From Cunninghamia lanceolata (Eukaryota > Streptophyta > Pinopsida > Cupressales > Cupressaceae): a stretch of DNA of 64,000 nucleotides. Where the stretch lies: positions 124,001-188,000 of the forward strand of contig BSBN01001757.1 of assembly GCA_027924645.1 (NCBI GenBank), written 5' to 3'. Of the stretch, positions 10,561 through 22,649 are shown piece by piece; position 1 is the first letter of the stretch, and each line of letters begins with the position of its first letter. Made by a program: the position numbers and the translations under genes. The notes beneath the pieces are model-generated. The model saw only the letters and a program-made list of their open reading frames with translations, was not told the origin of the DNA and made no database searches.

Positions 10561-11449
10561 TACAGCAATTATCAGGTTTGACCAAAACTTTGACTGCTTA
10601 CAACTCCCTCATACGGACGAATTTTCAAGTGATGTAAAATGCAAACCTGCATGGAATTTCAAGCTCTTTCTAACCATGAAGTCATAGAAACAAAATATGA
10701 ACTTTGACAAACTAACCTCATGATGATGACCTACCCCATCCTGACCTTCATGATGATGATGCACCTGACTTAATTTTTACCAAACCGCCAGAAACAGACA
10801 ACACAAGCCAAAACAAAAGTTGGGTCCCTGTTTTGCCAAGTCAAAATGGGGCGTGTTGTGTAACCACACAACAAGACTCAATACTCTTTCCATCCATACC
10901 ACATTCTAGTCATATAAAATCCGTACAAATCTGTACCAATCTCTGAAACAACAGTTTAACATTCAGAAATGCAGAAACAAGGGTATCTTTTATTCATATC
11001 ACATCAAAATGTAACAACCCACATTCTCCAACCTTCTCCCCTCTGCCTTCACAAATGGATACAAGGCCTTTTAAAGGCATTACATCATGACTCCTCACAT
11101 TCCAACTAATTTCTAACTGCCTATCAATGCCTAGAACCAAAATGACCTTTCATATTCCAAGTTTGCATCATTTGCAACTTTACAATTTTGCATCATTTAC
11201 ACAAATTTGAACTTAGACCTCTCTTAGTGACTTTAATAAAAGGAAAAATGACTTAATTTATCTCATTACATTGTTGAGTCATCAAAGTGTAATCAAATTC
11301 CTACGAAAGCATCAATTTGTCAAGGTGCTCCTGCACCATATTCGATGCAGTAAATTTAGAGTGGTCTGACATTAAACTAAAAAGGATATCATTAAGTCTA
11401 AGGCATTTTCAGTAATGCTCAAGACCATGGATATCATTAAGTTCATTTA

Positions 11450-11585
<136 letters not shown>

Positions 11586-12028
11586 TTATATACATTGGTA
11601 AGATGTAATTCACATCTATATGGAAATGATAATATCTTATAATTGATCAACTTTAATTTATTCTTAGAAGAAGATAACAACATTATAGTAATCCATAGAT
11701 TTTCTATAGGTGTTGTGAATATTTATATAAAGTGTTTAAGGGATAATATTATGATATTGGTGAAAAATCTGTAAGTAGACATCTGAAGATTATGTGGATT
11801 TTCTTGGTAAAAGTAAATGTTAAACAATAGATTTATTGTTTATTGAATCCTAAGATTAATGTTATCTCTTGAACTCTTATAGGTTTATTTCTCTATCTCA
11901 TCGAAGATCAAGTGAAATCGGCTACTAAAGAAATAGATTGTCATTAAGATTTTTTTTGGACAATATAAATTTCTTTATCATCAACAAGTCTATTTCAAAA
12001 TTAAGAAATTTTCTTCAAATTTTACCAT

Positions 12029-12030
12029 CA

Positions 12031-12076
<46 letters not shown>
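12029..12076. repeat. (ATT)n microsatellite
   Basis: About 15 ATT units. The equivalent 3' LTR position near 19889 has about four. Confidence 0.95.
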
Positions 12077-12154
12077 TTAGTTATCAAAAAACTTTCTTTC
12101 AATGCTTAAGCCAAGGTTTTCTTGTACAATTACCGATAGATCAACTATATTTAA

Positions 12155-12166
12155 GAATTTACTGGG
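12155..12166 (+). other. Decayed primer-binding site of E2
   Basis: TGGGAGCTTTGGGG directly after the LTR end reads as TGG(TATCA)GAGC with five bases lost. The position fits the usual initiator-Met PBS. Confidence 0.55.
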
Positions 12167-12220
12167 AGCTTTGGGGTAAAAGTAATAGTATTTTAAACTC
12201 TTTTTTTTTGTGTAGAAAAC

Positions 12221-13420
12221 ATGTCTTCAAACCAATACAGAGAACCAATTGACCATGGACCCCAAATTCTACAGGCCCTACAAAATTTGGTGAATGGAGG
12301 TTACCTATGCCTAATAATCAAAACCAACATCACTCTAAAGGACAACATTATTTGTCTTGGGAACAAAGTAGAAGTCCTCAACATAGTAGAGCAGACCATA
12401 TAGAGGAAGGAGAATCATGACATTATTCACCACCTCCTTGTAATACCTGAATAGAGAGAGCTCAGTCTCTGTGGATATTGATAAGTTAATATGAGATTTT
12501 CTTCATTTACAACCACAACATTTTTCTAGATCTACAGATGGGTCAGAGGTAGAATCTTGGTTAATAAGTCTTGAGAAAAGTTTTGCATTGAAAAGCTATG
12601 GGAGCAATCTTAAGGCTAGGTTGGCTATTCATCTACTCAAGGATAGTGTAGATATTTCTTGGCAACAAGAGGAGAGAAAAAGGCATTTAACTCCAGAAAA
12701 TATAATTTGGGAAGTTTTCTTAGAGATCTTCAAGAAAAGATACATTGCAGATCATTTTTGGCAACAAAAAAATCAATGAGTTCCATGATCTCCAACAAAG
12801 AGGACTAAATGTAGCACAATATGAAAATAATTTATTTGAGTTATCTCAGTATGTTGACTATATTCAAGATGAGAAGTTGATGGTAAACCATTTTATTAGA
12901 GGACTTAATCACAATATTGCAGGTCCAGTTCAGTTATCTGAGCCTACTACTATGAAGCAAGCAGTGGAGAAGGCACTTATTGCAAAAGAAATCCAGCTGA
13001 TACATCATGATCACCATCAGAATTCATCTCAGCATCATAACTGCAACTAGTCTCACTCTTTTCCTAGAAGTAGAAATAGGTCTAATTCTTATTCTCATAG
13101 ACTAGCACAATCACAGTATAATCAAAAAGTTAAGTCATCTTAAGGAGGTTCAATTAAGCCTTGGAAAAGTCCCTCTCAAAGAGGGGATCAAAGAACCCAA
13201 TCATAATTTGTTGGATTAGCTCATCTGTAGTAGAGTTCTTGAGGTAGTCAGGCTAGCACTTGTAGATCAGCTTTTTAGTTTCTGGCTCCTCTTAACTGTT
13301 CTTGTTTTAATTGTGGTGGTAAGGGACACTATGCTAAGGATTATTTTCATAACAAAGCAACTTTAGGGTTTTAGTAGTTAGTATCTTCAAAACCTACAGT
13401 GGGTGATGTGGGCAGATCTC
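12221..13420 (+). pseudogene. E2 gag (nucleocapsid-type), broken
   Basis: The first ATG is at 12221 (MSSNQYREPIDHG). Downstream, in several frames, is a typical gypsy gag: EVESWLISLEKSF-like start (about 12548), then YENNLFELSQYVDYIQDEKL and FIRGLNHNIAGPVQL (12745-13050). A CCHC knuckle at about 13297-13344 reads CFNCGGKGHYAKDY, with the last cysteine changed to tyrosine. Stops and at least two frameshifts separate the pieces. Gag would form the virus-like particle and bind element RNA; this copy cannot. Confidence 0.88.
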
Positions 13421-13935
13421 ATTAGGTTTTTGCAGCTACTAAAAATCAAAAAGCAAATCATCAAGCATCTATTATAAAGTTTCTTAGAAAAATTGGTAAG
13501 ATTACTATTTCTATTCTTTTTTATTCAAGAGCTACAGATTCTTTTATTTCCCCATCTATAGTGGAGAAGTGTGGTTGGTGGTTGCTAAGAAAAAATGTTA
13601 GTTGGGATGTGGAGTTATCTTCTGGAGATAAGATGTTAGTCAATTCTTTAGTTAGAGATTGTCATTTAGAGCTTAGCTATTTTTCTACCAAAGCAGATTT
13701 CAGGGTGATACCTTTGGGGTCTAATGACATAATTGTAGGTATGGATTGGATGAATGCTCATGAAGCAAAATTAGATTGCCAACACAAGTTTGTTGAGTGT
13801 TTAGATGATTTGGACAAAAAGGTAGTTGTCTTTGGAATTAAAAGACTAGTGTCTCTTAGGATGATTTTAGATATGCAGCTCAAGCGGTGTATGAGAAAAG
13901 GATGTAAATTCTTTTCTATTTCCATCAGTGACTAA
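13421..13935 (+). pseudogene. E2 aspartic protease, inactive
   Basis: The region reads FYSRATDSFISPSIVEKCG, where the family has the active-site DSGAT; the catalytic aspartate is tyrosine and the glycine is arginine. Further on IIVGMDWMNAHEAKLDC is the conserved C-terminal half of gypsy proteases. The open part is 13561-13935, and the ATG at 13561 is internal to the family's reading frame. With the active site lost it cannot process the polyprotein. Confidence 0.87.
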
Positions 13936-13949
13936 TCAAAAGAGAATCA

Positions 13950-15335
13950 TGACACTTCCTTAGATGATCATCCCATTCTACGAGAGTTTGCTGATGTGTT
14001 TCCCTCTCAGATTTTTGGCATCCCACCTAAAAGGGAGATTGATTTTCACATCAACTTGGTTCCAGGAGAACAACCAATTTCTAAGGCTCCCTCTAGAATG
14101 ACTACTCAAGAACTACAAGAGCTCAAGTTATAGTTGGAGGAATTGTTATAAAAAGGTCATAGCTATCCCAATGTATCTCTCTGTGGGGTGCACCTATGAT
14201 TTTTGTTAAAAAGACGGATGGAACTCTTCGACTTTGCATAGATTACAGGCAGCTTAACAAGCTCACCATCAAGAATCATTATCCTTTGCCAAGGATAGAT
14301 GACTTATTCAACCAAATTCAAGGAGAAAATATTTTCTCTAAGATAGATCTCAAGTCTAGATATTATCAATTGAGGATTGTTGAAGCCGACATTCATAAGA
14401 CAACATTTCACATAAGATATGGTCATTATGATTTTACTGTTGTTCCTTTTGGTTTGACTAATGCACCAGCAATTTTTATGAGTCTGATGAATGGTGTCTT
14501 TAAAAATTTTCTAGACTGGTTTGTGGTAATTTTTCTTGATGACATACTGATCTATTCTCGCACTATGGAAGAGCACAAGGAGCATTTGCAATAGGTTTCA
14601 CAATGTTTTATGGAAAATCAATTGTATCCAAATATCTCCAAGTGTGAATTTTTCAAAATAGAAATCCAATAGCTAGGGTATATTATTTCAGGTGATGGAA
14701 TCTTCGTAGATCCTTCCAAGATTCAGGCTATTTTGGAATGGCCCTCTCCCACTAATGTAGCAGAAGTAAAGAGTTTCATGGGCTTAGCCAGTTATTACAA
14801 AAGGTTTGTAGAATCTTTTTCTAGGATTGCTCATCCAATTACTTCTCTCCTACAGCAAGGCAAGAAATTTGTTTGGTCTAAACAGTATGAAAGAGATTTT
14901 CAAATTCTTAAAGAGAAGCTTACCAATGCACCCATCATAGCTATTCCAGATCCTACTGGTGATTTTGTTGTTTGTATAGGTGCATCTATTGAGGGTATTG
15001 GAGTTGTTCTCATGCAGGAGGGTCATGTCATAGCTTTCAAGTCCCGTAAATTGAGGAATAATGAGCTTAATTACCCAACACATGATTTGGAGATGGTTGC
15101 GGTGGTTCATGCTTTGAGTAAATGGAAACATTTTCTTCTTGGGCATAGATTCAAGTTGCACTTTGATCATCAGAGCTTACAATACATCTTCTCTCAGCCT
15201 AATTTGAATGCTAGGCAATATAGGTGGATGGAATTTCTGTGTGAATACGATTTTGAGATCTATTACATTAAGGGAAAAGAGAATGTTGTAGCTGATGCCC
15301 TCACTAGGGGACGTCATGAGTTGTTATCTTTTTGA
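13950..15335 (+). pseudogene. E2 reverse transcriptase and RNase H
   Basis: The lead-in DFHINLVPGEQPISKAPSRM (about 14040) contains stops. It is followed by open pieces at 14196-14594 and 14733-15335 that lie in the same frame, separated by stops. RT motifs are [37 protein letters not shown] and the catalytic FLDD in [12 protein letters not shown]. The connection region has FMGLASYYKRFVE. RNase H shows VVCIGASIEGIG, where the catalytic D is G, then HDLEMVAVVHALSKW, FDHQSLQYIF and NVVADALTR. The RT core is well kept but interrupted. Confidence 0.95.
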
Positions 15336-15469
15336 CTATTAAGATAGATCCCAGATGACATATTTTAGATTTTTTTCCTTGGGATGCTTTATATTGTGAG
15401 ATAATTCAATTCCAGAGTCCTTCGAAGGACAATTTTGAGGGATGTTCTGTGGATGCTAATGGATTATTT

Positions 15470-16800
15470 TAATATCATGGATGTATATATGTTCCTTCTT
15501 TTGGAAACCTTAGAGGCTTAATTTTAGCCGAGACTCACTGAGCACCTTATGCAACTCATCCTGGTGTTAAGAAAATGCATGCAGATCTTTGGAAGATGTA
15601 TTTCTTGGTAGGAATGTGGAAGGATATTGTAGATTTTGTTTCCTCCTATTTACAGTACCAAAGAGAAAAAGAAGAACATCAACATCTTGCTGGTTTATTG
15701 TACCCTCATGTGATATCAGAATGGAAATGGGATGTGATTTCTATGGATTTCATTGTGGCATTACCACTAACTTCTCATCGACATGATGCAATTATGGTGA
15801 CTATGGATAAATTGACAAAAGTAGTACATTTCTCTCTAATGAGTTATTCCTATAATGCTTCTTGAGTAGCCAGGGTTTTTCTTCATGACATAGTTTGACT
15901 TCATGGAGTGCCAAGGAAGATCATCTCAGAGAACGATCCAGTTTTCACCTCATCCTTTTGGATTGCACTTCAGGTAGCTTTGGGGACTTAACTCAACTTT
16001 AGCACTACCTATTATTTAGAGACCAATGGACAAACTGAGAGAGTGAACCAAGTTCTAGAGGATATGCTTAGAATGTATGTGATGGATCAACAATCTCGTT
16101 GGGAGGACTATTTGCATTTAGTAGAGTTTGTTTATAACAATGGTTAACATAGTTCACTTGGAATGGCACCTTTTGAGGCTCTTTATGGTAGACCTTGTAG
16201 AACTCCTTTAAGTTGGGATTGATTAGAGGATCAAGTCATTATTAGACCTAAACTTTTTTGAGATATGGAGTAGCAGATGATCCAGATCCATGAGAAGTTG
16301 CAGATAGCTCAAGATCAATAGAAGCAATATGCCAACACCAGGAGAGTTGATTGTGAGTTCCAAGTTGGGGAGAATGTTTTCTTGTGAGTGAGACCCTATA
16401 AGATCTCTATCCATTATGGAAAAGTCTCTAAATTGGAACCCAGATATGTTGGCTCTTTTGAAATTCTAGAGAGGATAGGCCCAGTTACATATTGCTTAGC
16501 CTTGCCACCCAACTTGTCATGTATCCATAATGTTTTTCATGTATCTTTACTTAAGAAATATGTACCAGATACTTCTCATGTATTGGAGTGGGATGCTTTA
16601 CAGGTGGCACAGGATGGACAACTAATACTGGACCCAGTTTGCATTTTTTATCAATGAACATTGATCATACGATGACAACAACTAGATCAGGTCAGGGTTC
16701 AATGGGACCCCTATGATAAATCTCCTGCTACATGGGAGGATACTATCAGGATAAAATATTTGTTTCCTTATCTTTTTGTTAGTTTCTAAGAGGAAGCCTA
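15470..16800 (+). pseudogene. E2 integrase, broken
   Basis: The N-terminal zinc module is partly kept (THPGVKKMHADLW), but its cysteine pair is altered (SSYLQYQ). The core has [25 protein letters not shown] and ETNGQTERVNQVLEDMLR with the D, D, E residues. Then follow MAPFEALYGRPCRTP and the C-terminal motif [15 protein letters not shown] with [10 protein letters not shown] (16388-16657). A chromodomain-like ATWEDT ends near 16740. At least seven in-frame stops are present. Confidence 0.93.
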
Positions 16801-16806
16801 GATTCT

Positions 16807-16818
16807 AGAGGGGGAGAA
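16807..16818 (+). other. Polypurine tract of E2
   Basis: AGAGGGGGAGAA lies immediately before TGTAGGGTCCTA, the start of the 3' LTR. Confidence 0.88.
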
Positions 16819-19800
16819 TGTAGGGTCCTAGCTAATATTACTCTTTTTGGATATTTATTTGACATTGTATCTTGGTGTGAGTTTGTGTAATGGATTTGAT
16901 TATGTTGAAATATAAATATTATTATTATTTTGGATTATGGAATTTATGTATTTAAAATATATTTAATTATTTGTTAGCAAATAAACAATAAGTTTAATTA
17001 AATGATTGATGATTATAAAGATAGGTTAGTGATTAAGATGATTTTGAGTATTAAATATTTTAAATCTATCAATGATTAATTAAGAGGTGTGTAGGTGGAA
17101 ATGTATAGTTTTTCTTTTATCATGGTATTTTGGCTTTATTTCAAAAAAAAAAATGAAAGGAAGTTTTATTAAAAAGGAGAGGAAAGTGAGTTATTATGCA
17201 TTCTATTGGAAAAAGAAAGTGTTGTAAATTTCTGTAATAGATTCTTGGAAGGATTTTGGGAGATAGAAGAAAAATAGTTGAAAGTTTAGGGGTGGATCCT
17301 AGCCTGGACAATGGAGGTATGTAATTTGTTGATAAATCTATTTTCTTGCTAGATTTTTGTTTGAATCATTGATTGGAAATGTAAAAATATTGTTTGTTAT
17401 GAATTGATATTTGATATCGTGAAATTTGAAAGAAGAAATGAATGATCTTGTTTGAGAAAGAAGTGGTGGATTCCTCTTTTGGGGGTGATTTTCATGGTGT
17501 ACGGTGGAGGTGTGTGTGGCAGTTGTGGTTTCTTTGTGTGAGATATTATGTTGTTGTTGCTCTGTGTGAGCTATTATTTAGTTGTTGCTCTGTGTGAGCT
17601 ATTATTGTGTTATTTCTCTATGTGAGCTATTATTTTGTTATTGCTCTATGTGAGCTATTATTTTGTTTATGGGAGATACTAGGAGCTGCTGGTGTGTGGG
17701 AGTTATTGTTTTTGCTTTGTGTGAGACATTATTTTGATTATGGGAGCTACAGTAAAATAAAGGGAGCTGCGTGAGATTGAGAGCTATGCATGATAGGGAG
17801 ATACAGGGATTAAACCCCAAAGAGGATACCCCTCTTCTCATTATTGTTTGGAAAGTTATTTTTGTGAAACAAAATCTTGTTTTCTAAAATTTTTCTCGGG
17901 CGTGGTTGGGTGGAGAATGTTATGGTTGATTAAATTTTGGTTACTACATATTTGAAGGAAGGTTTTGATTATGAAGATCATTTTGGTTGTTAAAATTTTG
18001 TTGTTTTCAGATTATGCAGAGGATCTTGTTTATAAGGAGTTGGAATGATTATGATTTTCTATAGAATCAATTATTTTTCTAGAATGATTGCTAATATTTG
18101 TTTAGATGAAGAATTTTTAAACTCTCTATGTCAGAAAGCAAGAAATAGACAAGAATCTAGAATTGAATACATGAAAATTAAACATAGTAGTATTATTTTA
18201 AAAAATTTGTACTTCTTATTGTTATTTTCGATTTGATGTTGCTAACTAGAAATTGAATTCTTCTGGTTGTATAGAAAGAAGAAGCTCAGTCTGTTTGGTT
18301 GAAAAAATATATGAAGCAATATATGTCCATTCAAATCCATTAAAGAAGTAATTTTATTCAATTCTTGATTTATAGTATTAGGTCCTCAAAAACAATGATC
18401 TGAATCAATTAGAGGGATAAAAGTATTTCTTAAACATTCTTATTTATACAACATGAAATGAATATACTTAGTATCTATGGTGCTTCATTATATTTGTAGA
18501 GTACTATAAATATAATAACAGATTTGTTATATTCATTGAGGCATGTTTGTAATCATTCTACACAGTTGGGGATTTATTCTTTGTTATATGTTGATAGTCT
18601 CTGTTACAAATTTAATATTGAGTCAAAATCTAAATAGTGTTGCATATGCATTTTTTATTGTTCTTGTGCACTGTCATATATACTTTTATAGACTCCAATT
18701 GTAAAAAATAATAAGCCTTTTGCATCCACAATCATTTACAATTGTATAGGATGGTTTAATGTAGAGAATAATGAAGACAGTTAGGTATGATATATAAAAT
18801 GAGCATGACTCCCGTATTCGTTAAGTAAGCCAACTATGACTAGATCGGTTGGCGTCCAATTAGGCTCCATTATTCACTTCAATAATCGTTGATAACTCAT
18901 ATTTGAGAACTAATGTATTTATGTTACAAAATAGGTCAAAAATAGTTTCCTTGCATATCAATTTGCCTACCAACAGTAGGCTTACATTTGCAATGAGCCG
19001 TCGGATATCAGTATATTGATTATAAGATGAATTATTTTACATATGTAGTTGTTTATAAATGGTGAAGAGGAGACTATGGTCTCCATGGCCTTCCACAGAT
19101 TAATCGTGGAAGCCGTGGATATCAAGCCTCTCTTTGTATTTGTGAACGCCGACTGTGGCAAGATTGAAATGTCACAGTCTGGCCTTTTCATCACCATACA
19201 TTTTCCCTAAACGCCAGAGTCTGGCCTTTTCATTATTATAGTTTATAAATTAGTTAAGTATCTTTTGTAATATCTTAAACTCTTAGAATATATTATTACT
19301 ATTCGATGCAGATAATTTAGGGTGGTTTGACATTAAACTAAAAAGGATATCATTAAGTCTAAGCCATTTTCAGTAATGCTCAAGACTATGGATATCATTA
19401 AGTACATTTAGGTTTTATCTTATACATAAGTAAATATATATATCATTTATATACCATGGTAAGATGTAATTCGTACCTGTATGGAAATGGCAGTGTCTTA
19501 TAATTGATCGACTTTAATTTATTCTTAGAAGAAGATACCAACATTATATTAATCCATAGATTTTCTATAGGTGTTGCGAATATTTATATAAAGTGTTTAA
19601 GGGATAATATTGTGATATTGGTGAAAAATCAAGTAGACTTCTGAAGATTATATGGATTTTCCTGGTAAAAGTAAATGTTAAACAATAGATTCATTGTTTA
19701 TTAAATCCTAAGACTAATCTTATCTCTTAAACTCTTATAGGTATATTTTTCTATCTTGTCAAAGATCAAGTGAAATGGGCTACTAGAGAAATAGATTATC

Positions 19801-19991
19801 ATTGAGAATTTTTTAAGACAATGTAAATTTCTTTAACATCAACAAGTCTATTTCAAAATTAAGAAATTTTCTTCAAATTTTACCATCATATTATTATTAT
19901 TTTGGTTATCAAAAAATTTTCCTTCACTAGTTAAGCCAAGTTTTTCTTGTACAGTTCCTAGCAGATCAACTATATTTAAGAATTTCTTGCT
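16819..19991 (+). repeat. E2 3' LTR (about 3.2 kb)
   Basis: Starts TGTAGGGTCC after the PPT. Its last about 780 bp match the two 5' LTR pieces. It contains a minisatellite (17536-17670). The motif TCTGGCCTTTTCAT is duplicated at about 19178 and 19216, in a stretch (18780-19230) of higher GC that may itself be a small insertion. No coding signal was found. Confidence 0.85.
17536..17670. repeat. Degenerate minisatellite, about 30-bp unit
   Basis: Around five imperfect copies of 'TTGCTCTGTGTGAGCTATTA' spaced about 30 bp apart, with weaker copies further right to about 17735. Confidence 0.88.
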
Positions 19992-20096
19992 CTTAATTCT
20001 AATATAACCATTAAAATTTAAATGAGTATTCTATCTAATTAGCTTATTCTGGTATTTTCATTTTTTTTAAAATTATTTCTTTTGGAAAGCATCACA

Positions 20097-20240
20097 AATA
20101 CCATGGAAGGAGACTATGAATTCAGTCTTGTAGATTTATATTATATTATTTCTTGACATAGTGTTAGTGATAAAGTGTGAACGTTGAAAATTCTAAAATG
20201 ATTACATTATATGACATTAATATGTTACTATTAATGCCTT
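20097..20240 (+). repeat. Direct repeat, copy 1
   Basis: Begins AATACCATGGAAGGAGACTA and ends TTACTATTAATGCCTT. It is about 85-90 percent identical by eye to 22501-22645. Confidence 0.88.
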
Positions 20241-22500
20241 CCCTCTTTAAAAAAATATTTGATTTAATAAATAAATAATTAGGAAATTGTAGTGTTATGC
20301 ATTGAATTAAATTGATTATTTTTCTTTTAAATTAAAATTTTGTTATCTATGTTGTTTGAAGACACCTATAGCTTTCTAAATTGGGAATTCCTTGATTTTA
20401 ATGTGGATCCATCTGTTGGTTTGAGGAATTTGTGTCTGTTGAAACATGACAAAGGAGGAAGGATATGGTAAAAAAAAGGTGGAAAGAAAGAAGTTATAGG
20501 AAATTAAGATCAAAATAGAGAAATGAAGAGAAGAATCGCAAGTTGGAACAAGCAAAAACTTATGAGTTTTTAGTGGCTCAAATTTGGCACAATCCTACAA
20601 TTTTGTGGTATGAAAATAACAATCCTTCCTTTGCAAGTGTGACAAATTATTTGGGCTTATTGAAATTATAGTAAGACAACAATTGTTCTATTTTAAGTCT
20701 TAATTTAAAGGTTATTTTTGTTAAAATCCAATTTAATTCTCAAATTATTTAGAATTTGGGTAAATGGGATTAACCAGAGGAAAGAAACGGGTCACAGAAG
20801 TAAAACTAAGGAAAACCCATGATAGAAAAATAGTCAAGGTTTTGAATGATTGCATAAAAATCCCACTTCTAGGTAAAATATAGAACCCTTCTGTTTCATC
20901 AAACATTCACTCAAAATATTAGAGTTTTACTATTTAAGATAACATGTAATTGCTTAATTGTGTTGAGCCAGTTTAATTCGAAGCAAAATTATTTATATCA
21001 TGCCTCAAAGCATGCAAATAAAACTCTATATTATGGGTGTTTCAATGCATGGAAGAAAAAATTCCACACCTTTGGAAGAGAAGACTTTCGAATTAATTTA
21101 ATTTAAATTGGGTCTTTGTTGGGGCAACCAAAAGTAATACACACAACAACAAAAATGAATTGGTTTACCTTTAAGTGCCCAAGTAATGGATGTAGGGAGG
21201 AATTTATTCAGAGCTAGCAAGGCATCCCCCTGATCTGGGATAGCAGCCAGTAGAGAGGGGCAAGCCTTTATAGGCTACTCTCTCTCTCTCTCTCAACATG
21301 AAAAAATTAGTAAGAAGTCAGATTTGTCATATTTTGGCATAGTATTAAAATGAAATTATGTTATTGTGCTATATTTATATTTAAAAAATATAAAATATTT
21401 CATATAACTTGAGTTTAAATCTAGCCAAAAGAATTATGACTGGTTTAATTTACTTTAATATTACCATTCTAGTTAAGAATTTAGTTTCCAATATAAAAAA
21501 TTTGAGTATTTATTTTTGAGGAGATTGTAACCTCAACCTAATGCAGGCAATAAATATGTTTCTATAACCATGGATAACTCTTGGAAATTTAATTGTTCAT
21601 ATACATTTATTTTATGAATAATGATTGTGATTAATACATTGGAAGTGTTAATATTTTGTTGTCAACAAATGGATTTGACAGTAAGGGAAAACATAATATT
21701 TTTGCTTGGGTATGAGTAGTATAAATATGATGGATGTCAATTTTCCCTTAAATGAAAGGATTTATTAACATTGAAACAAATAAAATTTTTACATTCTATT
21801 GTATTATTTTCTTCCATTATGATATTAAAATTTAGATATATTTGAAGGGATCAAATATCAGTTATATAATCTATGTTTTAGACATGCATGATAGGTGAAG
21901 ATGTGAATTAAATGCTTGGGTAAGTTGTATATTCAATAGGTTATTCGATTTATTATGCCACCTCCATGTGTTTTAGATAATGCATTGCTATATGTTCTCC
22001 ATATTTGGTATTAGTTAGAATGCATTTAAACACTAGGTCTTCATGGGATTTCATGCATGTCAGTCTTGAAAGGCTAGTCTCTTAGTGATGGGTTAGGCTA
22101 CTCGTGTGGTAGCATAGTGAAGTCTATGACTTCATGGTAGGGTAGAAGTCACCCCAATGATTCTCTCTCTTCTTTGTGGTACAAAGAAGGAGATTGAGGT
22201 GAGAGATTGCACCAAGAGGCCAAGGATGATAATGTATTGAGAATAAAATCATGAAGTATTCATGTATGTAAAATTATTACTTAAAAATATAATTGAATCA
22301 ATGTACATAATATTTGACTATATTGCCAACATTGTGGAATTATGAAATAGTTTGATTTCATAAGTGACATTTCCTATGAATGAAGGGAAACCATATGTTG
22401 TATTTGAATGTGTGGATTAATTAGTGTTGTAAAACACTAATTAATCAGAAAAGATTCAATCATTTAGAAAGTAATTTTGGAATATCGAATTGTATGATAA

Positions 22501-22645
22501 AAATACCATGGAAGGAGACTATGAATTATGTCTTATGGATTTGTATTATTTTATTTCTTGACATAGCGTCAATGATAAAATGTGAACATTGAAAATTTAA
22601 AAATGATTACATTATATGGCATTAATATGTTACTATTAATGCCTT
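22501..22645 (+). repeat. Direct repeat, copy 2
   Basis: Same sequence as 20097-20240, in the same orientation. The flanks differ on both sides, so the matched unit is short. Confidence 0.88.
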
Positions 22646-22649
22646 GTAT

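Larger units (their letters stand above)
7663..10873. mobile_element. EC: 3.2-kb TG...CA insertion rich in CRE and CATCAT motifs (solo LTR?)
   Basis: It is flanked by the 5-bp duplication agact, starts TGTTGGTCATGATG and ends in the hairpin TGTTGTGT-AACC-ACACAACA (10854-10873). A 5-bp duplication with TG...CA ends points to retroviral-type integrase, and no internal LTR pair was found, so a solo LTR is the simplest reading. The body is very different from its surroundings. It holds five perfect TGACGTCA palindromes, dozens of CATCATCAT/GATGATGAT runs, a 33-bp tandem repeat and a possible captured exon. No gag or pol is present and its orientation is undetermined. It could also be a non-autonomous element with very short or eroded LTRs. 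Confidence 0.75.
5688..11338 (-). mobile_element. EB: non-autonomous LTR retrotransposon nested in E2 LTR
   Basis: The insertion starts TGATACAG and ends CTGCACCA, flanked by the 5-bp duplication tattc (5683-5687 and 11339-11343). Removing it restores the E2 LTR as seen at 19300. It has two about 910-bp LTRs (5688-6599; 7212-7662 plus 10874-11338), and the minus-strand PBS TGGTATCAGAGC at 7208-7197 sets the orientation. The internal region is only 612 bp and shows no gag or pol motif. The right (5') LTR is split by element EC. With such a short non-coding interior it resembles TRIM/SMART-type non-autonomous elements, although its LTRs are longer than typical for those. Confidence 0.92.
7212..11338 (-). 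repeat. EB 5' LTR, interrupted by EC
   Basis: Segments 7212-7662 and 10874-11338 together make about 910 bp that align with 5688-6599. The interruption begins after agact at 7658-7662 and the same five bases recur at 10874-10878. Confidence 0.92.
19992..22649. other. AT-rich stretch without genes; decayed repeats
   Basis: No coding region of any length has recognisable motifs. Two 145-bp direct repeats (20097-20240 and 22501-22645) bracket 2.26 kb, which suggests an old insertion. A short CT run lies at 21280-21294 next to LTR-like GC-richer sequence. A second such patch is at 22060-22220. Confidence 0.6.

Noticed and set aside
10854..10873. Helitron 3' hairpin at the end of EC
   Set aside because: No CTRR end and no AT target; a 5-bp duplication flanks the insertion, which fits LTR-type integration.
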